Source: Symbiodinium natans (taxonomy: Eukaryota; Sar; Dinophyceae; Suessiales; Symbiodiniaceae). From it: 64,000 nucleotides of DNA. The notes under the pieces are model-generated. The model saw nothing but the letters and a program-made list of their open reading frames with translations. It had not been told where the DNA came from and searched no databases. Below are positions 43,512 to 55,678 of this stretch, in pieces (the first letter of the stretch is position 1; every line of letters starts with the position of its first letter). A program made the position numbers and the translations under genes. The stretch covers positions 182,501 to 246,500 of the forward strand of contig CAJNDS010002426.1 in the NCBI GenBank assembly GCA_905221605.1, read 5' to 3'.

Positions 43512-45431
43512 GTTCATTGACCTCGCTTGCGAGGACGCTGTGTCTGCTGTTCTATTTGACACACTCGGAGGTTTAGGGTTTTAGGTTTTAGGGTTTAGGG
43601 TTTAGGGTTTTAGGGTTAGGGTTTAGGGTTTAGGGTTTAGGGTTTAGGGTTTAGGGTTTAGGGTTTTAGGGTTGCGCTTGGGTGTCTCCAAGAATCAAGG
43701 TACTATTTAGCGGTTCCTAAACAAGGCTGTCATACTGTTTTTTGGGAGGTAAAGTGGCATGCTCGCGTCTCGAGTTCTCGGGCTCTTTGAACTGTTTGCA
43801 GACTGGGGTTTAGAGCTTAGTTAGGATGGGGTTTAGGGTTTAGGGTTTAGGGTTCAGGGTTCAGGGTTTAGGGTTTAGGATTTAATCCGAGCATCTGTTT
43901 AATTGGTGGGGGCCCCCCCCGCCCCCCCCCCCACAATAAGGAATGCAGGGTTCCGCAATAGTTGGACCGTGGCCCTGTATTGATTCTCTATTAAAAACAA
44001 TAGGCTGCAGATCCCTGAGGTGCTGTAGCTTTGCATCTCCGCAAGCAACACAAGAAGCCTGCCGACAGATTTTTGGACCCCCCCCAAAAAAATTCCTTTA
44101 AATGTGGGGGGTTTGTCCCATACGAAATCCACCCTAATGGAAAGTAGTCTTCCGGCGGGCTTCCGGCAAAAAAAATTTCTTTAAATGTGGGGGTATAAAT
44201 TAAACTGATGCTCGGATTAGGGTGTAGGCAAGCACGAGGAGCCACAGTATAACAGGGATTCCTCAAAGGGACCATAGCCAAGCCCTTCCACCGGAACATG
44301 CTGCTTTTTACAGGGTACATACGGGGTATAGAAGGGAACCCAATTAAGTGCCCACAACAAGGACCGTGTATCTACCCTAAGATTCTGGCATCGGTGCGAG
44401 GAAGAGCCAGTTGCCGCTCTCCGTGCCGTGCACACGGCAGCGGGTCGTTTGGACATGATGTGGCGTGACGATGAGGACCACCGAAGCTGGTGACCACCTT
44501 GCGCAGCCTGCACACTTGCATGCTAGTGGCAACCTGTTCGATGAAGGAGCGCGCTGATTGAAGCCTGCACAAACGCTGCACCGTGGTGATTCGTTGCCGG
44601 CCGACCCGTTCCGGCACGGACTGAGCCGGTAGCGGCCTGTCTTCTGGGATTTGCATGTGGCCGCCAGATGATCTCAAAAAGTAGTTGAGCAATCAATGGC
44701 CATGGCCCGAAAGTCCCAAGAGGATTGCAATCAGGTACATGTATTGGATAGGCAGCTCCTCATCCAACCGAAGCCCTGCCAGGATCAGAAGATGTCATAA
44801 GCGCCTAGACTCCAGACTCCAGAATGTGGGGGGGTTCCCGAAATTAAGGGTACCTTCTTGGGGTCCTGATTATAAGGGAATCCTACCATTTGGGGGTCTA
44901 TTTAGGGTTCCCCGTATTTTCGTCAACCCCATGTCAATCAGAATGCGGGTGCTGTTCCAACTGGGCTCCGGCTTCGGGTGGTATGTTTGTTGCCTATAAT
45001 CGCATGTCCGCAGCGAGCGGAAAGATTGTACCAGAATGTGCACAGAGTTTGAAGCCGATCCTCTGCCCCCCCTGACCCCCCAACGACTCACCCGGCACTC
45101 TGGGCTGGGCTGGCCTGCGACAGAAGGTGGTGCGGGCGGGCTTGCTTGAAGGTTCATGGGAACTTATAAATGGGGTTCTAAGTAGGGTAACAATAGTTAT
45201 AACCAACGTTGTATGGGGCACTTATAGCCCTGCTTATGAGTGCCCATGAACCTTCAAGTAGAGCACCAATCTCTCGGCCCTTGACGGCTCATTTGCCAGG
45301 ATGTGTTGAACCCCTCAGTATGGCCTGGCGGTCTGGAGATCGAACACGTCGATCTCGCCAGTTTTTCAGCTGGGTTGTACAAGTCGAGTCCCTGTTCACT
45401 CGAAGAGGCAGTGGATGAAGTGGCATGTTAG
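43512..45431 (+). CDS. Exons ending in a stop, unrecognised protein
   Basis: 43512-43570 (FIDLACEDAVSAVLFDTLG) ends at G|GTTTAGGG. 44382-44489 (VAALRAVHTAAGRLDMMWRD) joins in phase to 44690-44734 (NQWPWPESPKRIAIR) before CAG|GTACAT. 45300-45431 (PGGLEIEHVDLASFSAGLYK...EEAVDEVAC) ends in TAG and looks like a C-terminal exon. Function unknown. Family A, C and E elements separate the exons. Confidence 0.5.
43884..44218 (+). mobile_element. Inverted-repeat element, family A (335 bp)
   Basis: Second copy of the 8984-9302 element. Ends AATCCGAGCATCTGTTTAAT and, inverted, the same with one mismatch. Shared interior includes ACAATAAGGAATGCAGGGTT and GAAAGTAGTCTTCCGGCGGG; the middle about 100 bp is different sequence. 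Inserted within TTTAGGATTTA of a telomere-type array. Confidence 0.8.
44825..44935 (+). mobile_element. Inverted-repeat element, family C copy
   Basis: GTTCCCGAAATTAAGGGTAC at the left, core GGGTACCTTCTTGGGGTCC and GGGAATCCTACCATTTGGGG, right end GTATTTTCGTCAACCCCATG. The fullest copy of the family here. Confidence 0.75.
45145..45258 (+). mobile_element. Inverted-repeat element, family E (114 bp)
   Basis: Perfect 16-bp inverted ends, CTTGAAGGTTCATGGG and CCCATGAACCTTCAAG. The interior is AT-richer and can itself fold. Confidence 0.75.
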
Positions 45432-45867
45432 CACAAGTATCAAGAACATGTACTATAGCTTAGCTATCGCCATGAGGAAGAGACGACGAGACGAAGCTTA
45501 CCAATACACAGAACTCTCACCGACCCGAGTGGGCTTTTGAAGGCACGGTGGATGAATCCGCTGATTCCCCAAAGTCCTCGCCCTTGAGCAACTTTTGAAA
45601 TGCACATGCGCTTGTTAGGGTTTAGGATTTTAGGCGCTGTGTTCTCTGGACTTTGGGGTGAGATTGGCGAAAGATCGGGCGCTAGACGGGACATGTCAGT
45701 GTGGCAGCGTTCACGATGGCATGTCTTCAGAGCGTCACATGGTCACTTCCTCTGTATCATGGTCCCTTTTGGGGTTACTCTTATAAGGCGGCCCCTAGGG
45801 CTTAGGGTTTAGGGTTAAGGGATACCCAAAGGGACCATCATTTGGAGAACTGGCCACAAAACAGCAG

Positions 45868-48800
45868 GTGAGATTCTAGAGCGAGCTGTGCAAGTTTCAC
45901 AGGGACCTGATTTAGGGCCTTCTCCTCAAAGCCGCGATGCCCCTTCAGATGCCAAACGCAGATCAAAAGTTGCGGCAGGAGCGCCCAACCCTAAACCCGC
46001 CCTAAACCCCAAACCCCAAACCCCAAACCCTAGACCCTAAACCCTTTGGCACAAGGGCCACTTGGCAGCACCAAGCTGAGGAAAGCGCTTTGGGTTACAT
46101 ACCCCCCTTGAACCCTCCTCCCTTGAACTCTATAACCTCACGGCCAACTTCGCACCAGGGAGGCTGTCATTTTTTCGGTTTAATTTATTTGTTTTGTTTT
46201 TTTTTGTTTGGGGGGGGGGGGGGGGTGTTAGGGTTTTGGGGGTCTTAGGGTTTTAAGGTTTTGGGGTCTTAGGGTTTTAAGGTTTAGGATTTGAGGGCGA
46301 AGGCTTCCCCCATCTTTGCTCCACAGCCCATCCGAAGCCGCAGCAATCCCGGGCCTTTCATCTGCTCGTAGTTGCCGTTTCCCGAAAGGGGGTTACTTTG
46401 GGATGTTCCCCCCTTATACTAACAGTCCTTAGTAGGGAATATGATAGGGGATGCTCAAATCCCTATTAAGGACTGTTCGCTGCCGTTCGTACCTGTTTCG
46501 CGCCTCGATAAGGAGGGGCCCTACGGTACATTGCACTAGAGACGAACCTTGGCTTCCCTTGAGGACTGTTCGTATAAGGGGAACATCGCAAGGGTTTCTC
46601 CTTGTAGATCCGAAGAGGATATTCCCTTTTGAAAGGATCCCTTTCCCCCCTCCCCAAACAGGGTTTGGAGGTGTCGGTGTACTCCACTTAAAAAGGCCCC
46701 CCGCCCCCGCCCCCCCTCCCCCCCCGCCAAAAAAAAAAATCACACAAAGAAGAAAAAGGTGCCCCAGTTTGCCCTTAACCCTGGAACCCTAAACCCTAAA
46801 CCCTAAACCCTAAACCCTAAACCCTAAACCCTAAACCCTAAACCCTAAACCCTAAACCCTAAACCCTAAACCCTAAACCCTAAACCCTAAACCCTAAGAC
46901 CGGCTTAAGAATGCCCCATATCGAGGCGAAGGTTCTCTGCTCTGGGCACCTCAACGTGGAGCGCAAGGGGCAGGTGGGGGTTTGCTTGGGTTTACGGTTT
47001 AGGGTTTAGGGTTTAGGGTTTAGGGTTTAGGGTTTCGGGTTTAGGGTTTAGGGTTTCGGGTTTAGGGGCCTAGGGGTACCCTTTTTTGAGGGTTCCTCTA
47101 TCGTAAGGGCTAGAGAGCATTCTGTGGCTTCCGGGACTCCCGCCCCACCCCCACCCCCACCCACATTCTGGAAATCACCCTAAACCTTGTAAAAGCCTAA
47201 ACCTCAAACTCTAAACCCAAACCATAAAGCCCTAAGCCCGAAGCTCTAAACCTAAACCCTAAACTGCACTACTTGCTTTTGGTTGTGGTCAGGTCAAGAC
47301 GCCCTTCTTCGTTCTGCGGCAAGACAGCGTGTTCCTCACAAACCCACCTGCGGTGCTGGGCCTGCGTGCCTTCTTTTTTTGACTTAGGGTTTAGGGGTTG
47401 ATGTTCCCCCTGATACTAACAGTCCTTCTAGGAGGGATTAGAGTACCCCTATCATAATCCCTATTCAGGACTCTTAGTATAAGGGCGAACATCCCAAGTT
47501 TAGGCATTTTTCGGGGTGTTTTGGTCTCGGGGTACCTGCAAATACCTGCAGTCAAGGCCTCGAGCGCTATGAGACAGCGGCTGACTTCGAGAAGGGCCAG
47601 GACGAGTCTGCAGAGCGAAGTGGGGGTTTACGATACTCAGGGCCCCCCCTGATATAGATCCCCCAAATAGTAGGGACTTCTTGTAAGAAGGACCCCAATA
47701 AGGTACGCCTTTCGTGGCGCCTTGTGCGGGTCTCTCCGCCTCCCGCGGATCAAAAACTCAACGGCCACGAGCAGCGAGACAAATGCACTAGCAACTAGCA
47801 GCATTAAACTGGGGCCCATGCTTGCAGCTCCTTCCATGGCAACTATTTAGGCCATGGCGGAATCGCAAAACGCCCCTAGCTCCCTTCAGTGGCTTTCTGC
47901 AGCATGGCCTTTGGTGCTTGTGGTACCATTGCTGGCCATGCTCTTCCTTGACCATCTCGCTGCTATGTGTTCAACAATTGCGACAGGGCCTGGTTCATTC
48001 CTGGGTTCGTCTCCATGGAAGGTGAGGGACGCTGAGAAACCCCTTCTCCTGCAGTAGGAGGGCTGGGAAGCTCGGAGGAATCTACTGAGAGCCATGTCGT
48101 TGCCTGCAGCGGAGCTTTGCCTTGAATCGGGGGAACGTGTTGTAGTCCTCCGATTCAGAGCTTCCCCTTGCTGTCTGCTTGCGGCCGCGTTGCGTGCTGA
48201 TGGCCAGGAGGCACGCGCCATGCCCTTGGCGGACATCGAGAAAATCACGGCCTGGGGCCTGGTGGGCGCTGCAGCTTCGGTTCTTGCGTGCTTCCGCTGC
48301 TTCGCAAGATGCTGTGCAATAGGGGCCGAAAGAAGTACGCAAGCAAAAATTAGGATGGCGATATCCCATCTAAATGCCCTTATCATGAAGCCGAATGAGG
48401 TAGGACATCAGCTCATTGCTCATGTCTTTTTTCGGGCCCCCTATGCAAGGTCAAGGATCTGCGAATCACTCTCGAAGTGAGGCAGGGATTTCCAAGCTGG
48501 CTTGTTGAAAGCTTCCCCCCCCAACCCCCCCCCCCCAACCCCCAACCCCCCCCAATCCCCCCCAACCCCCAAAACCCAACCCCCCACCCCCCTAACCCCC
48601 CCCCCCCCCCCCCCCCCCTAACACCCCTACCACCCCCTCACACCCCTAACGCCCCTAACACCCCTAACACCCCTAAAACCCTAAAAACCTAAACTTCAAA
48701 ACCCCAAAACCCCAACACCCCAAAACCCCCGTACCCTAAACCTCTAAACCCTAAACCCCAAAACCCCCCAAGCCTCGGACCCGCGAGATACAGAACTCCC

Positions 48801-49543
48801 AAGAGGGCTCAGGGTTCAGGGTTCAGGGTTCAGGGTTTAGGGTTTAGGGTTTAGGGTTTAGGGTTTGGGGACTCAAGACGCGGACCCGCCAGGGGCCAGA
48901 AGAAGCCCATAGAGTTCCAGGTGGACAGCGCCAAGGCTCAGACTATCTCAGACTGGGGGGCTTAGGGTTTAGGGTGTAGGGTTTAGGGTTTAGGATTTAG
49001 GGTTTAGGGTTTACCCCCGAAAAGGACACCCGGTATATACACTCACCAATGTCAAAAAGGAACCTTATATACACTCACCAATGACAGTAGTATCAACGCT
49101 ACTTCAGTCTGTTGAGGGGTTCAGGATTTTGCGGAATGGGTTTGGGAAGATAGGGAATGCACGGGAATCAATCGTCGTGGGGTCGCAGTGGCTAGTCTCT
49201 CTTGCCCAGCCGTGACCAACTTGATGTCCATGTCTTGGTAGTGCGATCTTGGTATGGAATACCCATCATGCCGACACCCTAAACCCTAAACCCTAAACGC
49301 TAAACCCTAAACCCTAGACCCGAAACCCGAAACCCTAAACCCTAAACCCTAAACCCTAAACCCTAAACCCTAAACCCTAAACCCTAAGCCCTAAACCCTA
49401 AACCCTAAACCCTAAACCCTAAACCCTAAACCCTAAAGGAGTTTGCACAGTGGGGCCGATCGTTGGAGAAGCTGCTCGCGCAACGATTGGGGGTGGCTCG
49501 ACGGCAACTTGAGAATCAGGACGGGCAGGGACGCAGCCTGTAG
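45868..49543 (+). CDS. Second PH-domain protein gene, 3' end defined
   Basis: 45868-45980 (GEILERAVQVSQGPD...SDAKRRSKVAAG) is probably upstream linker. The PH domain runs from 46910-46973 (IEAKVLCSGHLNVERKGQ) through 47293-47365 (VKTPFFVLRQDSVFLTNPP), 47557-47619 (LERYETAADFEKGQDESAE, joined in phase) and 48893-48959 (KKPIEFQVDSAKAQTISDWG) to 49439-49543 (EFAQWGRSLEKLLAQRL, then GQGRSL and TAG). It shows the strand order, FVL motif and C-terminal Trp helix of pleckstrin-homology domains, which bind lipids or proteins. The phase between 47619 and 48893 does not match, so one exon is missing. A separate membrane-protein ORF lies in that same intron. Confidence 0.7.
46398..46590 (+). mobile_element. 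Family B element with an internal insertion or composite structure
   Basis: Left end TTGGGATGTTCCCCCCTTAT. An inner inverted arm CCCTATTAAGGACTGTTCG ends near 46472, but the outer right arm (GAGGACTGTTCGTATAAGG...GAACATCGCAAG) appears only at 46560-46590. Confidence 0.55.
46786..46898 (+). repeat. (CCCTAAA)16 array
   Basis: Near-perfect array ending 12 bp before PH exon 46910-46973. Confidence 0.95.
47398..47497 (+). mobile_element. Inverted-repeat element, family B (100 bp)
   Basis: GATGTTCCCCCTGATACTAA at the left and TTAGTATAAGGGCGAACATC with CCAA at the right, plus inner AGTCCT and AGGACT arms. Lies between PH exons. Confidence 0.75.
47620..47712 (+). mobile_element. Inverted-repeat element, family C, reversed copy
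   Basis: Begins GTGGGGGTTTACGATACTCA and contains the reverse complement of the family C core (CCCCCAAATAGTAGG, AGGACCCCAATAAGGTAC). It starts exactly at the donor of PH exon 47557-47619 (A|GTGGGGG). Confidence 0.7.
47854..48480 (+). CDS. Small membrane protein gene nested in a PH-gene intron
   Basis: ATG at 47854 opens MAESQNAPSSLQWLSAAW, then a hydrophobic segment (PLVLVVPLLAMLFLDHLAA). The frame reaches TAG at 48055 but is open again to TGA at 48478. A GTGAGG donor at 48022 and an AG|G acceptor at 48057 would remove 36 bp including that stop and join ...GSSPWK to EGWEARRNLLRAMSLPA. The second half has another hydrophobic segment (WGLVGAAASVLACF) near Cys residues. No family recognised. 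The alternatives are two separate short ORFs or a gene with a premature stop. It lies between exons of the PH gene on the same strand. Confidence 0.5.
48510..48780 (+). repeat. C-rich AACCCCCC tract
   Basis: Irregular CCCCCAA and CCCCTAA units with a pure C run near 48600, a degraded telomere-like block in the PH intron. Confidence 0.85.
49025..49095 (+). mobile_element. Family I repeat
   Basis: Two direct copies of TATATACACTCACCAATG (about 49032 and 49070) separated by TCAAAAAGGAACC. The related inverted copy lies at 63252-63345. Confidence 0.5.
49276..49438 (+). repeat. (CCCTAAA)n array ending at a PH exon acceptor
   Basis: About 22 heptamers; the last unit reads CCCTAAAG|GAG, so the array end itself is the acceptor of the terminal PH exon. 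Confidence 0.9.
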
Positions 49544-49919
49544 ATAATTGTAGATCCCTAAACCCTAAACCCTAAATCCTAAACCCTAAACCCTAATTAA
49601 ACCTAAACCCTAAACCCTGAACCCCAAACCCTAAACCCTAAACCCTTATTGGCCATGGCTCGTGGCGCGGTGTGGCCTTCTGGACAATATGGATGTGTGA
49701 TATTTGTCCGGCTAGCTGCTGGAATGCGTAGTATCAGTAAAATGTTAAGTCCTGCCACACGTCCGAAGAGCCTGAGACCAAGGCAAACTTCGTGTCCGTC
49801 AGAGAAGGCGGGTATCGGTCCGGAATACCCTAAACCCTAAACCCTAAATCCTAAACCCTAAACCCTAAACCCTAAACCCTAAACCCGACACGAGTAGTTG
49901 CCATGAACTCGCACATCAG

Positions 49920-50813
49920 GCCCCGGTGCTGGGGAGCCCTCAGATCCTGCCAGTGGCCATGCCAGTGCCAGTGCCAGCGGCGCGAAGCTCAGGTTCAGGG
50001 TCTAGGGTCTAGGGTTTAGGGTTTAGGGTTTAGGGTTAAGGGTTTAGGGTTTAGGGTTTGGGGTTTGGGGTTTGGGGTTTGGGGTTTGGGGTTTGGGGTT
50101 TGGGGTTTGGGGTTTGGGGTTTGGGGTTTGGGGTTTGGGGTTTCCGAAAGCAGGGGTACCTCATCGTGGTCCTTATTACAGGGGAATCTTACTAGTTGGG
50201 GCTCCTTATCAAGATCCCTCATTTTCGGAAACCCCCGTATTTCCGTTGCTGGAGAGCCACCAGATCTCGAAAGTGTCATACTTTATACAGTTAGGATCAC
50301 AAGCAGCCCTGCTCTGCTCCTCTGCTTGAAGCGTCTACAGACGACTACAGTCTAGATCAGTCTAGTAGAATCTTCTAGCATCTATCATTGGGCGGCAAAA
50401 CCCGTGGTGGACATGCGGACATGAGGTAAAACTTTTTGATGTGTCGAAGTCAGCAGTGCCAAATCTGCATCTGAGGTGGAACTACACCACGGGATGTGGT
50501 TGCGGCTGAATTGTTGATGCTTCATACAAATGTGTACTTGTCATTTGTGAGCAAACGACGTCAACCACGTTAGGCTAACTTGGGAGTGCTGAAGTTGACC
50601 ACAGTCTGACTCCACAGTCTGCACACTGCCAGGCGCCGAGGGTCCTATGTGTGGGCCTTACTTGCAGCATGCATCTTGATGAGGTTGGCCTTCATGCCTG
50701 CCAGAATTTTGGCCCTATAGGCGAAGGCGACCTCCTCGTGCTCAAGAAAAACAGAGAAGATCCGAGGCGAGCCGCCAAAGTCAAGCACAAGGATCAGCAC
50801 ATCAACAAGAACA
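49920..50813 (+). CDS. Two exons of an unrecognised protein
   Basis: 49920-49992 encodes LPVAMPVPVPAA-type Pro/Val-rich sequence and ends TCAG before GTTCAGGG. 50668-about 50813 reads MHLDEVGLHACQNFGPIGEG and then a basic, charged stretch (RRAAKVKHKDQH) up to the start of the CA microsatellite. No family recognised. Confidence 0.45.
50057..50141 (+). repeat. (TTTGGGG)n array
   Basis: About 12 perfect TTTGGGG heptamers following (TTTAGGG)n; an A-to-G unit variant that has been homogenised. Confidence 0.95.
50136..50236 (+). mobile_element. Inverted-repeat element, family C copy (101 bp)
   Basis: GGGGTTTCCGAAA at the left, CATTTTCGGAAACCCCC at the right, core GGGGTACCTCATCGTGGTCC. It abuts the TTTGGGG array, so its left end may have been taken from it. 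Confidence 0.7.
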
Positions 50814-50825
50814 CAGAGAGAGAGA

Positions 50826-51960
<1,135 letters not shown>

Positions 51961-51969
51961 ACACACACA

Positions 51970-52074
51970 TGGGTGGTTGTCAAAATTATGGTAGCTTTTT
52001 GGATCCCTCGCAGAATACGGCACTTAACATCTAGGGTACCCCCAAAAAGGGACCATAATTTTGACGGCCACCCA
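51970..52074 (+). mobile_element. Inverted-repeat element, family F (105 bp)
   Basis: TGGGTGGTTGTCAAAATTAT at the left and, inverted, ATAATTTTGACGGCCACCCA at the right; 23-bp arms with one mismatch. It interrupts CA-rich repeat, with CACACACAT on the left and CATACACACG on the right. Confidence 0.75.
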
Positions 52075-52802
52075 CATACACACGCTGCCACACACACATA
52101 CACACACTTACACACACTTGCACACCCGCGCACACCAAAAGAGGGCCGGAAGGCTTGGGGTGTGGGCATTTTCCCAAATAGAGCTGCCACGAGTATACCC
52201 CAACATCTGATAATCCCGATACCCTTAACCCTATACCTACTTTTCTGAAACCTTCATGACTCCACAGGAAAAGGTGGCTGGCCTCGCAACCAAGCCGTGT
52301 AGGCACTGACATCTGATCCCAGCCAAACCAGAAACCTGAGAAAGACAGAGCCCACAGAATTGTTAAAGCTACTTGCAGAAGATTTCCCGAAACAACCCTG
52401 CATCTCAAAAACAAGTCCACTGACTTTCTTAACCAATGTTTGCTTCATTTAGCAGTCCTATTTCCAGATTACCGCTTCACCCTAAACCCTAAACCCTGTA
52501 CTCGCCACTGGTTCAAAGACCGCCGAGCCACCATGCAATTGTGCAAAAGGGCGCTGCTCTCACGAGAGCATTTGGAACTCCCCTGATCCCATTTGGTTTA
52601 GGGTTGAGGGTTTAGGTTTTTTTCCCCCAAGTGTGCGTGCGCACCGGTCAATAGCATTTTTCCATGGGCGGCTGACACGAGTTCCGAACAGCAAAGACCG
52701 GCACTGAACGGTGTGCATGTGCTCCAGGACGGCCTTAACTCTTACCAATCAAAATGCCAGTTCGCCTGGTTTAGGGTTAAGGGTTTAGGGTTTAGGGTTT
52801 AG

Positions 52803-53403
52803 GTGGGGGCGTCAGGTATTGCGTCTTGCGCACAGATTGCTTCGAGTGCCCCGCACGTGAGTATCTTGCAAGAAATCGGTTCTGACCACTTGTGCCACTG
52901 AACTCCTTGGCCCCCTGCAGGTACTTCAGCAGCAAGGAGGATTATCAAGCAGGCTACATTCCTAGCCCGACTGTTGCCCGCGCATCTGGCTGACAAGTCC
53001 CATGTCACAATGCAGGTGTTGCCGCACGGGCGCGTGCCCTCATTGAGGACATCACTTCATTTGAGGCAGCATGGGCTGAAAGCATGTTTTTAACTGGTGT
53101 CTAATATAATATGGCATTATATTCTATTAAATTACATCAAATCATATTAAAATCTACTGAATTGTACTAAATTATATTAAGTTATCTTAAATTACATTAA
53201 GTTATATTAAGTTAAGTAAAATTATATATAAATATAAATATAAATAAATATATATATATATTTCTTTATATGATCGATGTGAAGAGAACTGATGTCATGT
53301 CGAGGTGTTGGAAGGTGGCGTCATGGAAGCCTGACCCTCAGAGCTCACGGCCCCACCCCCCCCCAGGTCTCTTCCACCTCATGCCGCGCGGTGTCTTAGT
53401 TCC
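52803..53403 (+). CDS. Four phase-consistent exons, unrecognised protein
   Basis: 52803-52856 (VLRLAHRLLRVPR) starts at TTTAG|G of an array and ends CAC|GTGAGT. 52921-52988 (YFSSKEDYQAGYIPSPTVAR) uses a GC donor. 53016-53085 (RARALIEDITSFEAAWAES) and 53367-53403 follow, the latter ending TCC|GTTTAGGG. All three joins keep frame, which makes the set convincing. The intron 53086-53366 is AT-rich (TTAAATTA and TATA repeats). Function unknown. Confidence 0.6.
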
Positions 53404-53491
53404 GTTTAGGGTTTAGGGTTTAGGGTTTAGGGTTTAGGGTTTAGGGTTTAGGGTTTAGGGTTTAGGGTTTAGGGTTTAGGGTTTAGGGTTG
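53404..53491 (+). repeat. (TTTAGGG)12 array starting at a donor
   Basis: Perfect array whose first GT is the donor of exon 53367-53403. Confidence 0.95.
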
Positions 53492-53715
53492 CTTAGTTCC
53501 TTTTCGTCAATTTCTCCTAGTTGGTGGAACTTCTCAGGTGTGTTGGTTGCCCTCAAGTGAAATTTAGTTTGGTCTGGTGAGATGCAAGTGGTGGTAGTTC
53601 ACTTCCTCGCGCACTCAGCCACAATGCATGCAAGCGATGTCATGCCTTCCAACTGGGCGGAGAGATGCTTGCTCCGCCGTCTTGTCGCGGTTTGCCTTGA
53701 CTGCGTTTCCTACAG

Positions 53716-55050
53716 ATGCTCAAGGGCTCGGAAATGTAGAGCGAACCCAATGTTGGCTCACTCCACCAGTGAGACCCGATCTTTCGGAAGCTATGAATGT
53801 TCGACTGCAGGTGCTGTGAGCTAGTGGTGGTTCAGAAAGCAGCTCGATTCAGAAAGTCGTCCGATTCGCGACTGCTCCAATTCAGACGATCCCGATGCAA
53901 GAACTATCGCGATAGCTTGCTTGCCGCCCTGCCCTCACCTACCGTCTTTCTAAGTTGGCTCTCCCACAAGTCGACTGCCTTCAGCATGTGCATAAGTTTC
54001 CATGTCAGCGGTTGTCGGCTTGTCAATGAGTGTTCCGCATGATGCTTGGTCAGTGCATCATGCTTGTCGAATCTTAGATAGCCAGCATCGTCTCCATGGT
54101 TTTGGAAATTTGGAACTAGGGCACCACGACGCTTGCTCGTCAAGAATTGCGAGCTGTGTCCGTATAGGCAAAGCTTTAGAACTTATGGTAGTGACGATCG
54201 GATGGGCTTGTGACCGACATGAGTGAAGCACTGCCGCATGCATACGGTTCCGTCCTCTGCTACTCTATGCCTGCGGCTTGAGGTGGAGCTGGGTGACAAG
54301 AAGCTGGCATTCAAAGCCACGAGTCCTGAGGCGCAACGATCATGCGCGATTGCACGCATGAGTACTGCCAAGATTGCACTGCCAGCCTGTTTCTTCTGTA
54401 TCTTTCTGCAAAGGTGATCTTCTGTGTCTTGCTGTAAAGTTGATTGCGAGAAATTGCTCACGGCATGTTGCAGCGAGTGTTGCAGCAAGTAGTCGCCCTG
54501 CCCTACATTTTCATCTGTGGCGACGCCCTAAACCCTAACCCCTAAACCCTAAACCCTAAAACCCTAAACCCTAAACCCTAAACCCTAAAACCCAAACCCC
54601 AAACCCCAAACCCCTAAACATCGTACACGCGAAGGATCTCCAGCGCTGGCAGACGGCCTGGGAGACCGATCCGGATGAGCTGCTTGCAGCTGAGGCCCAG
54701 AAGCAAGGGGGCTTCCCAGAAGGGTTTAGGGTTTAGGGTTTAGGGTTTAGGGTTTAGGGTTCCAGAAGCAGGGGTTTTGGTGTCGGTGTCTGCCTTGAGT
54801 CTTCTCTTTGGCCTCGTTTGAGAGCGCAAACCCGAAAATCCCAAAAAGCCTTAGACGGTTGAAATCTGCTGAAACTTCGCTCGGCGCGACCCTTGGCAGA
54901 AGCCACAAGCAACAGCGCCCAAGACGGGGTACTGCCCTCAGACTGTTCTTCTCGCAGAGAGGTGCCCATCTTGACTCCTGGCTTGCGAAGAAATACCAGG
55001 TCCCTGGCAGTTCCAAAAGCACGGGTGGTGACTTCGGGCAGGCGGGTTGA
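53716..55050 (+). CDS. Exons including a third possible PH C-terminus and a basic terminal exon
   Basis: 53716-53810 (DAQGLGNVERTQCWLTPPVR) ends CAG|GTGCTG. 54283-about 54360 (VELGDKKLAFKATSPEAQRS) resembles the last strand and helix start of a PH domain. 54635-54723 (DLQRWQTAWETDPDELLAAE) is helical and ends at a TTTAGGG donor. About 54800-55050 (NPKIPKSLRRLKSAETSLGA, then basic) ends in TGA. Assignment to one gene and the PH identity are inferences; phases are only partly reconciled. Confidence 0.45.
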
Positions 55051-55678
55051 CATACCACATCATGACCACTCTGTTTTCCTTGTTATTCCCTGCGTTCCCT
55101 TGTTTGCCGATCCCTCGTTCTTGCACCCACTGCTAGAAGTTGCTTTTCTTCTTCTTACTCATGCTGCACGGTTGCTGTGCAATCGAACTGAGTGCGTCTT
55201 GCTTCATGGAGGCTCAAAGGCAGTCTGTTGGGCACACTTACATGCCAGTCTTTCATAGCCTCCACGTCAACACTCCATAATCACGCTTCGGTGAGATCCC
55301 ATCATGCGAAAGCATGGCTGTGGCCTGCCATGTCAACCAGCAACCAGCGAGGCGAAGCAAGCGACTTTACAGAACCTGTCAGGCTTGAATGCGGGTGTAC
55401 GGTCCTAGCCTGCTGGGCAATGAGCTTCAAGCGCCTTTGCAGCTGCCTGCGCTCTCCAAAGGAACCTGGCCGGCAGGCAGGGGCTTGTCCTTTAGGGTTT
55501 AGGGTTTAGGGTTTAGGGTTTAGAGGAGGCTGATGGTCGGCTGCCCCGGGGTAGACGGCTGTCGAACCGAGTCGTGCAGAGCATGCCAAGCCGCAATGTC
55601 AGTAAAGCGCATCGGGCTTGTCGGCCTTGTGGATTGTAGGCTGTAGCTTCATGAGATGCAGATTACAGCTCATGTCAG

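Noticed and set aside
47886-48386. 166-codon minus-strand ORF
   Set aside because: Shadow of the hydrophobic nested gene on the + strand, which has a start ATG, membrane segments and splice sites.
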